Under the pieces are notes generated by a model. That model saw nothing but the letters and a program-made list of their open reading frames with translations, was not told where the DNA came from and searched no databases. A stretch of DNA of 64,000 bases, taken from contig CM022299.1 in assembly GCA_011799875.1 (NCBI GenBank), positions 36,848,755 through 36,912,754 on the forward strand, read 5' to 3'. The DNA is from Thinopyrum elongatum (lineage: Eukaryota > Streptophyta > Magnoliopsida > Poales > Poaceae). Every line of letters begins with the position of its first letter. The first letter of the stretch is position 1. The translations under genes and the position numbers were made by a program. This document shows positions 45,840-58,100 of the stretch, one piece after another.

Positions 45840-48800
45840 GATTTTTTAACTCGCACACAAGTACACGAAAATATGATTTTTCAAACCGTTATGGTTAGCC
45901 GTTGCATGTAGATGTAGTTCAAATTTGAATTACGGTCATTAAATGGCTAGAAAATCACTTAAATGTCTTTAAAAGGTCAAATGACCCCTAGAATTTTCCA
46001 AATTTTCACATGACAGTTGTATTAGTGCATGTTAAACATAGAAAACATTTGAAGGCCGTAGGAGGAAGCTATCTCCCGTTCGTCATCAAACATGCATTGT
46101 TCCCTCTCGGAACCACGAGCCATCTAGTGAGTTGCTCCGGTTTGTGAGGGGTGTGTGTCCAAACTTTTGTCAAACAGGCCAGTTTTTTTACCACATCATC
46201 TTGGTGGCATGACATTACATGAAGCAAGGTTTCATGTCTTTCTGATCATTTTTTATTTTTTTGGAATTAAAATGCCATGGCACTCCATGCATGTGTCCAT
46301 GCCGTGAGACAAATATATTTGAAAATTCCTTCTAATTTACAACACATGAAATTAACTCACACACAAGTACACAAATATGATTTTTCAAATCGTTATGGTT
46401 AGTTGTTGCATGAAGATGTAGTTCAAATTTGAATTACGTACATTAAATGGCTAGAAAATCAGTTAAATGTCTTTAGAAGTTCAAATGACACCAAGAATTC
46501 TCCAATTTTTCACATGACAGTTGTATTAGTGCACGTTAAACGTAGAAAAAAAATTGAAGGCTATAAGAGGAAGCTATCTCCCGTTCGTCATCAAACATGC
46601 ATTGTTCCCTCTCGGAACCACGAGCCTTCTAGTGAGTTGCTCCGGTTTGTGAGGGGTGTGTGTTCAAACTTTCGTCAAACAGGCCAATTTTTTTACCACA
46701 TCATCTTGGTGGCATGACATTACATCAAGCAAGGTTTCATGTTTGTCTGATCTTTTTTTAATTTTTTGGAATTAAAATGCCATGGCACTCCATGCATGTG
46801 TCCATGCCGTGAGACCAATATGTTTGAAAATTCCTTCTAATTTACTGCACATGGAATTAACTCGCACACAAGTACACAAATATGATTTTTCAAACCGTTA
46901 TGGTTAGCCATTGCATGTAGATGTAGTTCAAATTTGAATTACGGTCATTAAATGGCTAGAAAATCACTTAAATGTCTTTAAAAGGTCAAATGACCCCTGA
47001 AGTTTTCCAAATTTTCACATGACAGTTGTATTAGTGCACGTTAAGTGTAGAAAATTTTTGAAGGCCGTAAGAGGAAGCTATCTCCCGTTCATCATCAAAC
47101 ATTCATTGTTCCCTCTCAGAACCACGAGCCTTCTAGTGAGTTGCTCCGGTTTGTGAGGGGTGTGTGTCCAAACTTTCGTCAAACAGGCCAATTTTTTTAC
47201 CACTTCATCTTGGTGGCATAACACTACATCAAGCAAGGTTTCATGTTTTTTGATCATTTTTTAATTTTTTGGAATTAAAATGCCATGGCACTCCATGCAT
47301 GTGTCCATTCCGTGAGACCAATATGTTTGAAAATTCCTTCTAATTTACTGCACATGGAATTAACTCGCACACAAGTACACAAATATGATTTTTCAAACCG
47401 TTATGGTTAGCTGTTGCATGTACATGTAGTTCAAATTTTAATTACGGTCATTAAATGGCTCGAAAATCACTTAAATGTCATTAAAATGTCAAATGACCCC
47501 CAAAATTTTCCAAATTTTCACATGACAGTTGTATTAGTGCACGTTAAATGTAGAAAAAATTTGAAGGCCGTAAGGGGAAGCTATCTCCCGTTCGTCATCA
47601 AACATGCATTGTTCCCTCTCGGAACCACGAGCCTTTTAGTGAGTTGCTCTGGTTTGTGAGGGGTGTGTGTCCAAACTTTCGTCAAACAGGCCCGGTTTTT
47701 TACCACATCATCTTGGTGGCATGACATTATATGAAGCAAGTTTCATGTTTTTCTGGTCATTTTTTATTTTTTTGGAATTAAAATTCCATGGCACACCATG
47801 CATGTGTCCATGCCGTGAGACCAATATATTTGAAAATTCCTTCTAATTTACTGCACATGGAATTAACTCGCACACAAGTACACAACTATAATTTTTCAAA
47901 CCGTTATGGTTAGCTGTTGCATGAAGATGTAGTTCAAATTTGAATTACGGTCATTAAATGGCTAGAAAATCACTTAAATTTCTTTAAAAGTTCAAATGAC
48001 CCCTAGAATTCTCCAATTTTTCACATGACAGTTGTATTAGTGCACGTTAAACGTAGAAAAAATTTGAAGGCCGTAGGAGGAAGCTCTCTCCCGTTCGTCA
48101 TCAAACATGCATTGTTCCCTCTCGGAACCACGAGCCTTCTAGTGAGTTGCTCCGATTTGTGAGGGTGTATGTCCAAACTTTCATCAAACCAGCCAATTTT
48201 TTTACCACATCATCTTGGTGGCATGACATTACATCAAGCAAGGTTTCATGTTTTTCTGATCAATTTTTAATTTTTTGGATTTAAAATGCCATGGCACTCC
48301 ATGCATGTGTCCATGCCGTGAGCTCAATATGTTTGAAAATTCCTTCTAATTTACTGCACATGGAATTAACTCGCACACAAGTACACAACTATGATTTTTC
48401 AAACCGTTATGGTTAGCTGTTGCATGAAGATGTAGTTCAAATTTGAATTACGGTCATTAAATGGCTAGAAAATCACTTAAATGTCTTTAAAAGGTCAAAT
48501 GACCCCTGAAATTTTCAAAATTTTGACATGACAGTTGTATTAGTGCACATTAATTGTAGAAAAAATTTGAAGGCCGTAAGAGGAAGCTATCTCCCGTTCG
48601 TCATCAAACATGCATTGTTCCCTCTCGGAACCACGAGCCTTCTAGTGAGTTGCTCCGGTTTGTGAGGGGTGTGTGTCCAAACTTTCGTGAAACAGGCCAA
48701 TTTTTTTACCACATCATCTTGGTGGCATGATATTACATCAAGCAAGGTTTCATGTTTTTCTGATCATTTTTTCATTTTTTGGAATTAAAATGCCATGGCA

Positions 48801-51575
48801 CTCCATGCATGTGTCCATGCCGTGAGACCAATATTTTGAAAATTCCTTCTAATTTACTGCACATGGAATTAACTCGCACACAAGTACACACATATGATTT
48901 TTCAAACCGTTATGGTTAGCTGTTGCATGTACATGTAGTTCAAATTTGAATTACGGTCATTACATGGCTAGAAAATCACTTAAATGTCTTTAAAAGGTCA
49001 AATGACCCCTGAAATTTTCCAAATTTTCACATGATAGTTGTATTAGTGCACGTTAAGCATAGAAAAAATTTGAAGGTCGTAAGAGGAAGCTATCTCCCGT
49101 TCGTCATCAAACATGCATTGTTCCCTCTCGTAACCACGAGCCTTCTAGTGAGTTGCTCCGGTTTGTGAAGGGTGTGTGTCCAAACTTTCGTCAAACAGGC
49201 CAATTTTTTTACCACATCATCTTGGTGGCATGATATTACATCAAGCAAGGTTTCATGTTTTTTTGATTATTTTTTAATTTTTTGGAATTAAAATGCCATG
49301 GCACTCCATGCATGTGTCCATGCCGTGAGACCAATATGTTTCGAAATTCCTTCTAATTTACTGCACATGGAATTAAATCGCACACAAGTACACACATATG
49401 ATTTTTCAAACCGTTATGGTTAGCTGTTGCATGTACATGTAGTTCAAATTTGAATTACGGTCATTAAATGGCTAGAAAATCACTTAAATGTCTGTAAAAG
49501 GTCAAATGACCCCTGAAATTTTCCAAATTTTCACATGACAGTTGTATTAGTGCACGTTAAATGTAGAAAAAAATTGAAGGCCGTAAGGGGAAGCTATCTC
49601 CCGTTCGTCATCAAACATGCATTGTTCCCTCTCGGAACCACGTGCCTTCTAGTGAGTTGCTTTCGTTTGTGAGGGGTGTGTGCCCAAACTTTCGTCAAAC
49701 AGGCCAGTTTTTTTACCACATCATCTTGGTGGCATGACATTATATGAAGCAAGGTTTCATTTTTTTTGATCATTTTTATTTTTTTGGAATTAAAATGCCA
49801 TGGCACTCCATGCATGTGTCCATGCCGTGAGACCAATATATTTGAAAATTCCTTGTAATTTACTGCACATGGAATTAACTCGCACACAAGTACACAACTA
49901 TGATTTTTCAAACCGTTATGGTTAGCTGTTGCATGAAGATGTAGTTCAAATTTGAATTACGGCCATTAAATGGCTAGAAAATCACTTAAATTTCTTTAAA
50001 AGTTCAAATGACCCCTAGAATTCTCCAATTTTTCACATGACAGTTGTTTTAGTGCACGTTAAACGTAGAAAAAAATTGAAGGCCGTAAGAGAAAGCTATC
50101 TCCCGTTCGTCATCAAACATGCATTGTTCCCTCTCGAAACCACGAGCCTTCAAGTGAGTTGCTCCGGTTTGTGAGGGTGTGTGTCCAAACTTTCGTCAAA
50201 CCGGCCAATTTTTTACCACATCATCTTGGTGGCATGACATTACATCATGCAAGGTTTCATGTTTTCTGGTCAATTTTTAATTTTTTGGAATTAAAATGCC
50301 ATGGCACTCCAGGCATGTGTCCATGCCGTGAGACCAATATGTTTGAAAATTCCTTCTAATTTACTGCACATGGAATTAACTCGCACACAAGTACACAAAT
50401 ATGATTTTTCAAACTGTTATTGTTAGCCCTTGCATGTAGATGTAGTTCAAATTTGAATTATGGTCATTAAATGGGTAGAAAATCACTTAAATGTCTTTAA
50501 AATGTCAAATGCCCCTTGAAATTTTCCATATTTTCACATGTCAGTTGTATTAGTGCATGTTAAGCATAGAAAAAAATTGAAGGCCGTAAGAGGAAGCTAT
50601 CTCCCGTTCGTCATCAAACATGCATTGTTCCCTCTTGGAACCACAAGCCTTCTAGTGAGTTGCTCCGGTTTGTGAGGGGTGTGCGTCCAAACTTTCGTCA
50701 AACCGGCCAATTTTTTTACCACATCATCTTGGTGGCATGACATTACATCAAGCAAGGTTTCATATTTTTCTGATCATTTTTTAATTTTTGGAATTAAAAT
50801 GCCATGGCACTCCATGCATGTGTCCATGCCGTGAGACCAATATGTTTGAAAATTCCTTCTAATTTACTGCACATGGAATTAACTCACACACAAGTACACA
50901 AATATGATTTTTCAATCCGTTATGGTTAGCTGTTGCATGTACATGTAGTTCAAATTTGAATTACGGTCATTAAATGGCTAGAAAATCACTTAAATGTCTT
51001 TAAAAGGTCAAATGACCCCTGAAATTTTCCAAATTTTCACATGACAGTTGTATTAGTGCACGTTAAATGTAGAAAAAAATTGAAGGCCATAAGGGGAAAC
51101 TATCTCCCGTTCGTCATCAAACATGCATTGTTCCCTCTCGGAACCACGAGCCTTCTAGTGAGTTGCTTCGGTTTGTGAGGGGTGTGTGTCCGAACTTTCG
51201 TCAAACATGCCAATTTTTTTACCACATCATCTTGGTGGCATGACATTACATCAAGCAAGGTTTCATGTGTTTCTGATCTTTTTTTAATTTTTAGGAATTT
51301 GAATGCCATGGCACTCCATGCTTAGTTGTGTCATAGCCTTTAGACCAATATGTTTGAAAATTCCTTCCAATTTGCTGCACATGGAATTAAATCGCACACA
51401 AGTACACAAAATATGACTTTTCAAACCGTTATGGTTAGCTGTTGCATGTACATGTAGTTCAAATTTGAATTACGGTCATTAGATGTCTAGAAAATCACAT
51501 AAATGTCTTAAAAGGTCAAATGACCCCTGAAATTTTCCAAAAATTGACATGACAGTTGTATTAGTACTACAAATT
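45840..51575 (+). repeat. tandem array of ~504-bp units, about 11.4 copies
   Basis: The marker 'acagttgtattag' recurs at about 46021, 46525, 47030, 47533, 48036, 48539, 49042, 49546, 50048, 50549, 51052 and 51560, spacings of 501-508. Units share 'catcatcttggtggcatgac', 'ccatggcactccatgcatgt' and 'ctcccgttcgtcatcaaaca'. It is the inverted counterpart of 7361-10185. It lies between divergent genes B and C. No gene inside. Confidence 0.97.
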
Positions 51576-51810
51576 TTCTCGTACATTTAAAACACCATCC
51601 ATTGCCACTTTACTCCAAATTCGTCTTTCACAACTAATAAAAAATATTAACAACATCACACATTGTTTTTTGTAGGAACCGTTTGCGATGAAAATTTCTG
51701 GGTCTATTTAAGTCTTCCTCCTTAAGATTCGCCGGCTCGTCTGCTCCAGTGCCGGCAACCCCCGAATCCATGAATCCCGATCCCCATTCCCGCACCCCCT
51801 TCTTGCAAAG

Positions 51811-52493
51811 ATGACACCGTGGAAACGCTTCGTGAAGGCCCGTACGATGGCCGCATCCTCCCTGAGCGCCGCCGCCTGCGCCGAGAGCGCGGCCGCCTAC
51901 ACCGAGAGTGCCGCCGCATCCGCATTGAGCGTGGCCGCACCGCCGAGAGGGCGTCTGCTGCAGCCGACAGGGCAGCTGCAGCAGCCGAGACGGCTGCAGC
52001 TGCTGCTGTGACGGTGGCTGCAAACACCGAGAGCGCTTGAGCTGCTGTCCGTGCCGCCGATGTCGCCCTGGCCTGGGTCGAGGCCATCCATGCCAAGATC
52101 GAGGACGCACACGCCAAGATATTCCAGGCCACCTCGGAATCCAGCATGCAACCCACGTCTGAAAAGGCGGTGGTGGCCATGGAGCACCTGCTTCCTCATG
52201 AGATCGCCGAGCGGGAGATGGAGATGCAGGAGGCGGCGGAGATCGAGGAGCGCCGGGAGGAGTAGTTGCGCGTGGCCGAGGTCGAGGTAGAGAAGAGTCT
52301 GTCCGTTGAGCAATCGGCGGTGGAGTACCAACGCGAGCTCTGGCGCAGCCACTACTACGAGTACTACAACCTTGTGGGCGGCGCCGAGGACGAGGACGCG
52401 GTCGACTTCAGCAGGGGGGACGCGGAGTCGACCAACGGCGGCATGTTGCCAGGACAAGTCATCGACGTCTCATCTCACACCGGCGATGCATAG
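51811..52493 (+). pseudogene. gene C, right copy: Ala-rich helical protein, frameshift and two stops
   Basis: It starts MTPWKRFVKARTMAAS. One base is missing near 51932 relative to the left copy, after ALSVAA. In the following frame the Ala-rich helix continues (ERASAAADRAAAAAETAAAA), broken by TGA at 52038 and TAG at 52263. It then runs to the intact acidic tail GGAEDEDAVDFSRGDAES and ends HTGDA at 52493. Left and right copies have different lesions, so an intact ancestor of about 227 residues existed. Function unknown. Confidence 0.65.
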
Positions 52494-53011
52494 GCCGGCG
52501 CGGCGGCGGATTTGTTAAAATTATGCGTACTTAGGCTTTGTTTTTAATGATGGTTTTTTGTTAGAGCAATGTTTAGGTCAACTGGCTCTGTTTAATTACT
52601 AAAATTGCTCGATTCAGTAAGTGTGGTCTATGTGCTGTACGCTCTTTTGTGTGCCCAAATTAGCAAGCGATGTTAAATTATGCAATGACGTACCCGGGGA
52701 AATTTCCACCAAAATTTGAATTATAAAACTCATCCCATGCGCATAAAGCAGAAGAATTGTTTGCGATGCACACAATCATTCAAAGTGAATGGTGTCCGGC
52801 GGCACCGCGCGCAAAGTTTCCTTCCACATTTCAAATTTTTTGGCCTACCGCTGAAATATCTACCACCACCCCCCTTCCCCACCACCTTTTCTCCCCGACC
52901 ACAAGTCACATTTCCCCTGTTTCCTCCTTCCTTCCTTCCTTCCTAAGCTATAGCCGCTTCCTCGCTTGCTTCCTCGCTCTCGCCGTCTCGCATCCTACCG
53001 CCAGGGTCGCC

Positions 53012-54407
53012 ATGGTCTTCTTCAATGACCTCTCCAGCGGTTCCTCCTCCGATGACGACTCCTTCACCACCCGGGTATGCCTCTCTTCTCTCTCTCTCGG
53101 GCTATGACTTGGAATGAAGGATTTTAACCCGGTGGTCAATTTGAGTCATTTCTTCCTCTTGTAGCTCCCTAGGACCATCAGTTGCAACGAATGGAGCGGG
53201 GTGGCTGAAGATCTGTCTGCTCATTGTCACCATCAATCTCCATGCATGAAGCTAGTTGCGTTTGAATCTGTGGACAGTGGGAGGAAGTTTCTGGCATGTG
53301 CAGAGAAGGTTAGACCCTCTTTCGTTGTTACAAATCATTTGTTAGATGTGATTCAGACACTGTCATGGTCCCAACCTATTCATACCACACCTTCAACCAA
53401 ACGCATCCTAAGACAGTGTCACAGTTTGTACCTAGTATCTAAAAATGTTGCCATCTCATCAGCGGTGCCATTAGAAAATTATTTGGCACTGCTTCAGCAG
53501 TTTGTGCAGCCAACTTTGGTCCACACATCCAGCAGCCAAGCAGTAAAATACTAAATCTTTATGGCACGAAGGAACTAGGCATCGGAGCAACTAGGTGCTC
53601 CGGAGTCCGGGTCCCTGATTTTTTTCCGCTGCATCGGCTCGCCAGTGCAGGGCACCGGTGCGAGATGTAGCAACAGTTGTCTTTACACCGGTTTTGGCAT
53701 AGATAGTGGACGGCCTTAGTGCTATTAGTTCTATGTTACTAAATTTGTGCATGTACACACCTGTTAGTATCAATTTGCTGTCATCCAAACACTGTCGCTA
53801 TGCTGTTGCAGTTATATTTACCTTCCTCATAAAATGTTCAATTTGTTATTTAGAGTACATGAGTAAGAACTTGTAGCGTTGTTGTAGTTAATTATAGCTT
53901 CTGATGTTTCAGAATTTGGCTGTTGTCTCAGTAGCAATTAATTCATTTGCACATTGATCTTTTTGAGAAGATATGTCATAATTAACCTGTTTCTTCAGTT
54001 TTTCAAAATAAGTATTGGTGATTTTCTATGTTGCTATAAACCCATTTCCCCTACAATTGTTACTGATCTAGTTTTAAATATTATAGGATGAACGAAAGTG
54101 TTCTTACTTGGAGTGGGTTGATCAAGAGTGGCCACAGTCTTTGAAGACGTGCCTAGCAAAGCTTTGGAGCATGTATGAGGAAGAGAATAGAGGTAGGCTT
54201 AGAGAAAGTGTTGTCAACGCTGAAGAATATTTGAAGATGCGGGATAAAAAGAGGAAGGTGGAGAATGAGCTCAGATTTTTTAAATCAGACTTTGCTAAGA
54301 TGGTGTTGGCGAAGGAGGAGGCACCTTCCCAGTTGGCCAGTGCAAAACAGGTTCTTACTGAACTGAAAGCAAAGGTGGATAAGGCGAGCCTGGATGATCT
54401 CGATTAG
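53012..54407 (+). CDS. gene D, right copy: GRF-type zinc finger with coiled coil, three exons
   Basis: Exons 53012-53074, 53165-53308 and 54087-54407 have GT/AG borders, all in phase 0. They encode 175 residues: a Ser/Asp-rich N-terminus (MVFFNDLSSGSSSDDDSF), then a GRF-type zinc finger split by intron 2. The finger parts are HCHHQSPCMKLVAFESVD, SGRKFLAC (the NPGRRFYGC position) and KCSYLEWVDQEW (the C-x-FF-x-W position). Then comes a Lys/Glu-rich coiled coil to the end (about residues 90-170). GRF fingers bind single-stranded or structured nucleic acid in nucleases and topoisomerase III; plants have many small GRF/coiled-coil proteins. No stop or bad splice site is seen. Inside a CACTA it could be captured cargo or an accessory DNA-binding protein; this is undecided. 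Confidence 0.75.
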
Positions 54408-54589
54408 GAAAATGAATATATTGTTCTAATGTATTTCAATTATGAAATCCTGCTTCCTTAATATGGAAATGAAATATATTATGAGCTTAATATGAATGTC
54501 AATTAGATTAATAAATGGATTATTAATAATAGTGCAATTAGCCTGTTAATGGCCAATTAGCCTGCTAATTGGGTTTTTTTCTATTGCAA

Positions 54590-55020
54590 ACGGTTATTGA
54601 GAAAACACCGTGAGCGATGACCTCAGGCAACGCACACAGTTTCTAGGAATAAACCGTGTTGGATCAATGAACAATCACGCACGACATCCTCTTGAAAACT
54701 GTTTGCGTTAGGCCGCCTTGCGCAAACGTTTACCACATAAAAACTGTGTGTGATGGACAACCTTTGCCACACAGTTTTTTCTACGCACCGTGTGTGATGC
54801 ATTCAATAACGCAAACGATAAAATTGTTAATATCGTGTGCAATGGCAACGCTATCACAAACGATTTAATGGGGAAAATTGTCTGTGATGTACCTGCGAAC
54901 GGAAACATTTTCCTTGGAGCGACTGTGTGGGATGTATATACGAACGGAAATGTTCAGCGGGGACTGACTGTGTGGGATGTACTTACGACTGGAAATGATT
55001 TCGTCTGTATAATTGTATTT
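54590..55020 (+). repeat. C1-right 3' subterminal repeats
   Basis: Motifs such as 'gcaaacggttattgag', 'aactgtgtgtgatgg', 'acagttttttctacgcaccg' and 'gactgtgtgggatgta' recur every 50-80 bp in both directions. They share 'gtttgcg' and 'tgtgtgcgatg' words with the 5' subterminal region. 54408-54590 is AT-rich gene D 3' flank. 55020-55111 shows a short inverted pair (cgctcgcc/gccgagcg) and no gene. Confidence 0.75.
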
Positions 55021-55111
55021 TTTTAGCACTACTATACGTATATCCATATTTGATCGCTCGCCGGTCGCACACGACCTCATTTTGCCGAGCGAGTGTACCA
55101 GGAGGGCATAT

Positions 55112-58100
55112 TGTAACACCCTGGATTTTGGCTTTTTCTTTTTCCTTTGTTTTTCCTTGGATTATTGCTTTGATTTGTTTTTCTGTGGCTATGTGGTCTG
55201 AAAACTTGGGAAGAATATATCTTCCTCGGTTTCATAGTGGCTTGTCATGCTCTAAATCATCCCAAGACCCTGTCATTTCTCATCCTAGCCCAAATCCCAA
55301 TATTATTTTTATTGGAAATATTCCTTTTCTATTAAAGGAATAATTCTTTTTGCCCTAGGTTGTGAAACAACCTATATTTCTGTCACTCCCAAAATTCCCA
55401 AATAATTCTCATAAATTTTTTTGGGTCATATCTTCCTCAGATATGTCAAAACCCTTCCTTGGCATCATCAAAGATAATTCACAAAAATTCCTTTTCTCAT
55501 TCTGCCCTAAGTGGCTTTTTGAGAAGGAAGTGTCACTAATCTTTGCTTGATTGACTCCAAACTTTTTGGACACCTTTTCTTGTCCATATCATGGCCACAT
55601 AACAAAATTCAACTCAATTTTCCTAGTGAACCTTCCTCAGCAAATTTCCAAAGTTAGTGTCTGAGGGAAGCCTTTGTGAAGGAACTACTAACTAGGCTAA
55701 TCCAAATGAGTTGAAATTTTGCAAGGTCCTTTATATGATCAAATCATGACTCTCCTCAAGATTTGAGCTCATTTCATCACTCTATGTGAGCACACCATCA
55801 ATTCTTGGTTTCTGGCCAGATTTTCAGGTTGTGAAGCAACTATATATTATATTGCTTCATTATGGCTGAAAATTTACCAGGACATTACCCTATCCATATT
55901 AACTCTCTCCACCAAGTTTTGGATCAATTCTTCTAGCCATTTGCCTTGTGCAATTTTCCTAAGTTTCTATCCAGATTTAAGCTCTGTGAAGCAAGTACCA
56001 TTTTGGTATTTCCAAATGGTATGAAAATTTTACAAAAGCTTCATATCATCATATAACTCATCTCCTCCAAGTTTTAGCTCATGCAAAGCATTTGTGTGAG
56101 TGCTACTTCATGTTTTCCAAATCTGGACAGTGTGGCACTTTCTACAGCAAGTACCAGGTAAACCCCTCCTCTTAAGCTGATACTTGGCCATCTCAGTGAT
56201 CTTAGCATGTAATAACACCATGCCAAAGTCCAGAGTCTATCCCCGCTCGGATCTTCCTCACCACAGCACAAACAGGTTGCTGTGGATCTGCTTTGGCACT
56301 CAGTGCATTTCTCTTCTTTGCCCCAGAGCTCATTTATTTCTTCATTGATACAAAGGGCAGTATGGACTATCTACTGGACATGGTCGAACTGGCCAAAACG
56401 GGCCGCTTGCACCAGTTGATGCGGTGACCAAGGGGCGAACGAGCCAAATCCCGCGCTCTGGCCGACCGCGTGCCCTGTAGCCGCCCTCTTCCTCCGCGTC
56501 TCGACGCCTCTCCTTGTCCAGGAGCTCCCCCGTGCTCGTCTTCATCGTCCTGTGCTCGGACCCCCTCCTGTTTTGCTGTCGTCGAGCGCTGGCAGCCATG
56601 CCCGTGACGCTAGCCTCCCCGGTCCTCCATTTTTTTCGAGCTCGTGCTCACCCATGAGCTCTAGAGTCGTCCCCTCGGTTATTTAAGGAGTGCTCGACCT
56701 CCTCCGCACCTCACCATTCCCTCCCCTGCCTCCCTAGTCCACCGGAGCTCGCCGTTTTCGCCTCGGACCACCGCGGTGCTAGCCGGAGTCCACTCCAATC
56801 CGGCCACCCGAGCTCCCCCTCCACTTCCTGACCCCACCATCTTCTTCTCCTCGCTCCAGCGCACCTCCCCATCCCCTCATCCCCTCACCGGAGTAGCTGT
56901 GGCCGCCGCCCCCACATTCGGCCGCCACCACCGCTGCTCTCTGTCCCCGCGTGGTGTTGCCACTCCACCCCTCCCCGGAGCCTGCTTTCCCTCTTGACGG
57001 ACGCGGCGTCCCTGCCCGAGCCCGCCGACGTCCTCGCCTTGGCCGGAGGTGGCCTGAGGCGGCCGGGCCCCTCGCTGGCTGCTTATCTGTTCACCAGCGA
57101 TGCCGCCATCCTAGCGCCTCCCCTGCCCGTGCTCTTCACCTAAACGGAGGCGGCGCGGCGGCCCGAGCTCTCCGATGGCCTCCCCTTGGCCGGAGACGGC
57201 CGGAGCCGGCCGGGCCCCTCGCCGGCGCCTCTCCCATGTCCTCCTCTGCTTCTGATCGGGGGGATAGGAGGAGAAGACGACGACAGCGCCTGGACCCCCT
57301 CCTCTGCCCACGGGCCCCACCCGTAAGTGACTCACCCGTTGACCCGGTGGGCCCGCTGACGTGGATTAGTGAAGGTGCATTCCGCGGAATACGTTTTCCC
57401 TTTCTGAAAACGTAATCTGAGAAATGCGCTTTCTATTTTCAGCCGCCAGGGACCTGTTGGTGAAGAAATCTTCACATATTGGTACCTAAACTTCCACCCC
57501 TCGTATCTCCGCAACCGTAACTCCGATTGAGGTGAATCCAAAGCCTACTTCTTCGTCTCGTCGTGCTCTATCTTTTGGTATCATTTTCACTAGGTGGTCC
57601 CACTATGAAAATGACCTTTATGCCCTTGCCCTATTCTAGCCCCCTCCGAGAGTGAAGCGTCCGGCGAATTGTCCCGTGACTTCACCGTACCTCTTCCCGG
57701 AGTATCCGGCAACCCCAGGCAAGCCACGACAGCCACTTGCATGATGGATTTGCAGTAGCCATGGTTTTCACTTGAATATTTAATAAATGACTGCTCGTTT
57801 AATACTGCTAGTACCGTTTCGGTTATGCTTATGGATACATGCTTATTTTCATGCTATGTTCTTATGCACCTTGTTAGTATGAACTACTTGCTAGTATTAT
57901 CATATGTCATGCTTGGTAGTAGTACATGCTGGTGATAGTGATGTTCATTTGATGCATGATTACCGTCTGCTATGAAGCACCTGTGTTACTTACGATCATC
58001 GCTATGCCATGTTCATCTGCATCAAGTAGACTCAGAGCTTTATTATTATTGATGCTAATGATTCATATGGTTATGTTGCTCTACCCATGCTCATGTTGAT

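Larger units (their letters stand above)
42914..55111 (+). mobile_element. CACTA element C1, right copy (3' end beyond a nested Gypsy element)
   Basis: It starts CACTACTGCAGGATGCTG at 42914. In order it carries subterminal repeats, gene A, gene B (reverse), about 11.4 tandem units, gene C, gene D and 3' subterminal repeats. No '..TAGTG' end is found before the Gypsy LTR starts at 55112, so the rest should lie beyond the window. It is in inverted orientation to C1-left and carries twice as many tandem units. No TNP2 sequence is present. Confidence 0.85.

Noticed and set aside
55020..55035. 'agcactactata' as the right end of C1-right
   Set aside because: The orientation is wrong: a 3' CACTA end should read TAGTG, and the TIR complement is absent.
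56342..57541. Pro/Arg/Ala-rich frames resembling a gene
   Set aside because: They are part of the 4.4-kb Gypsy-type LTR, with overlapping frames on both strands.
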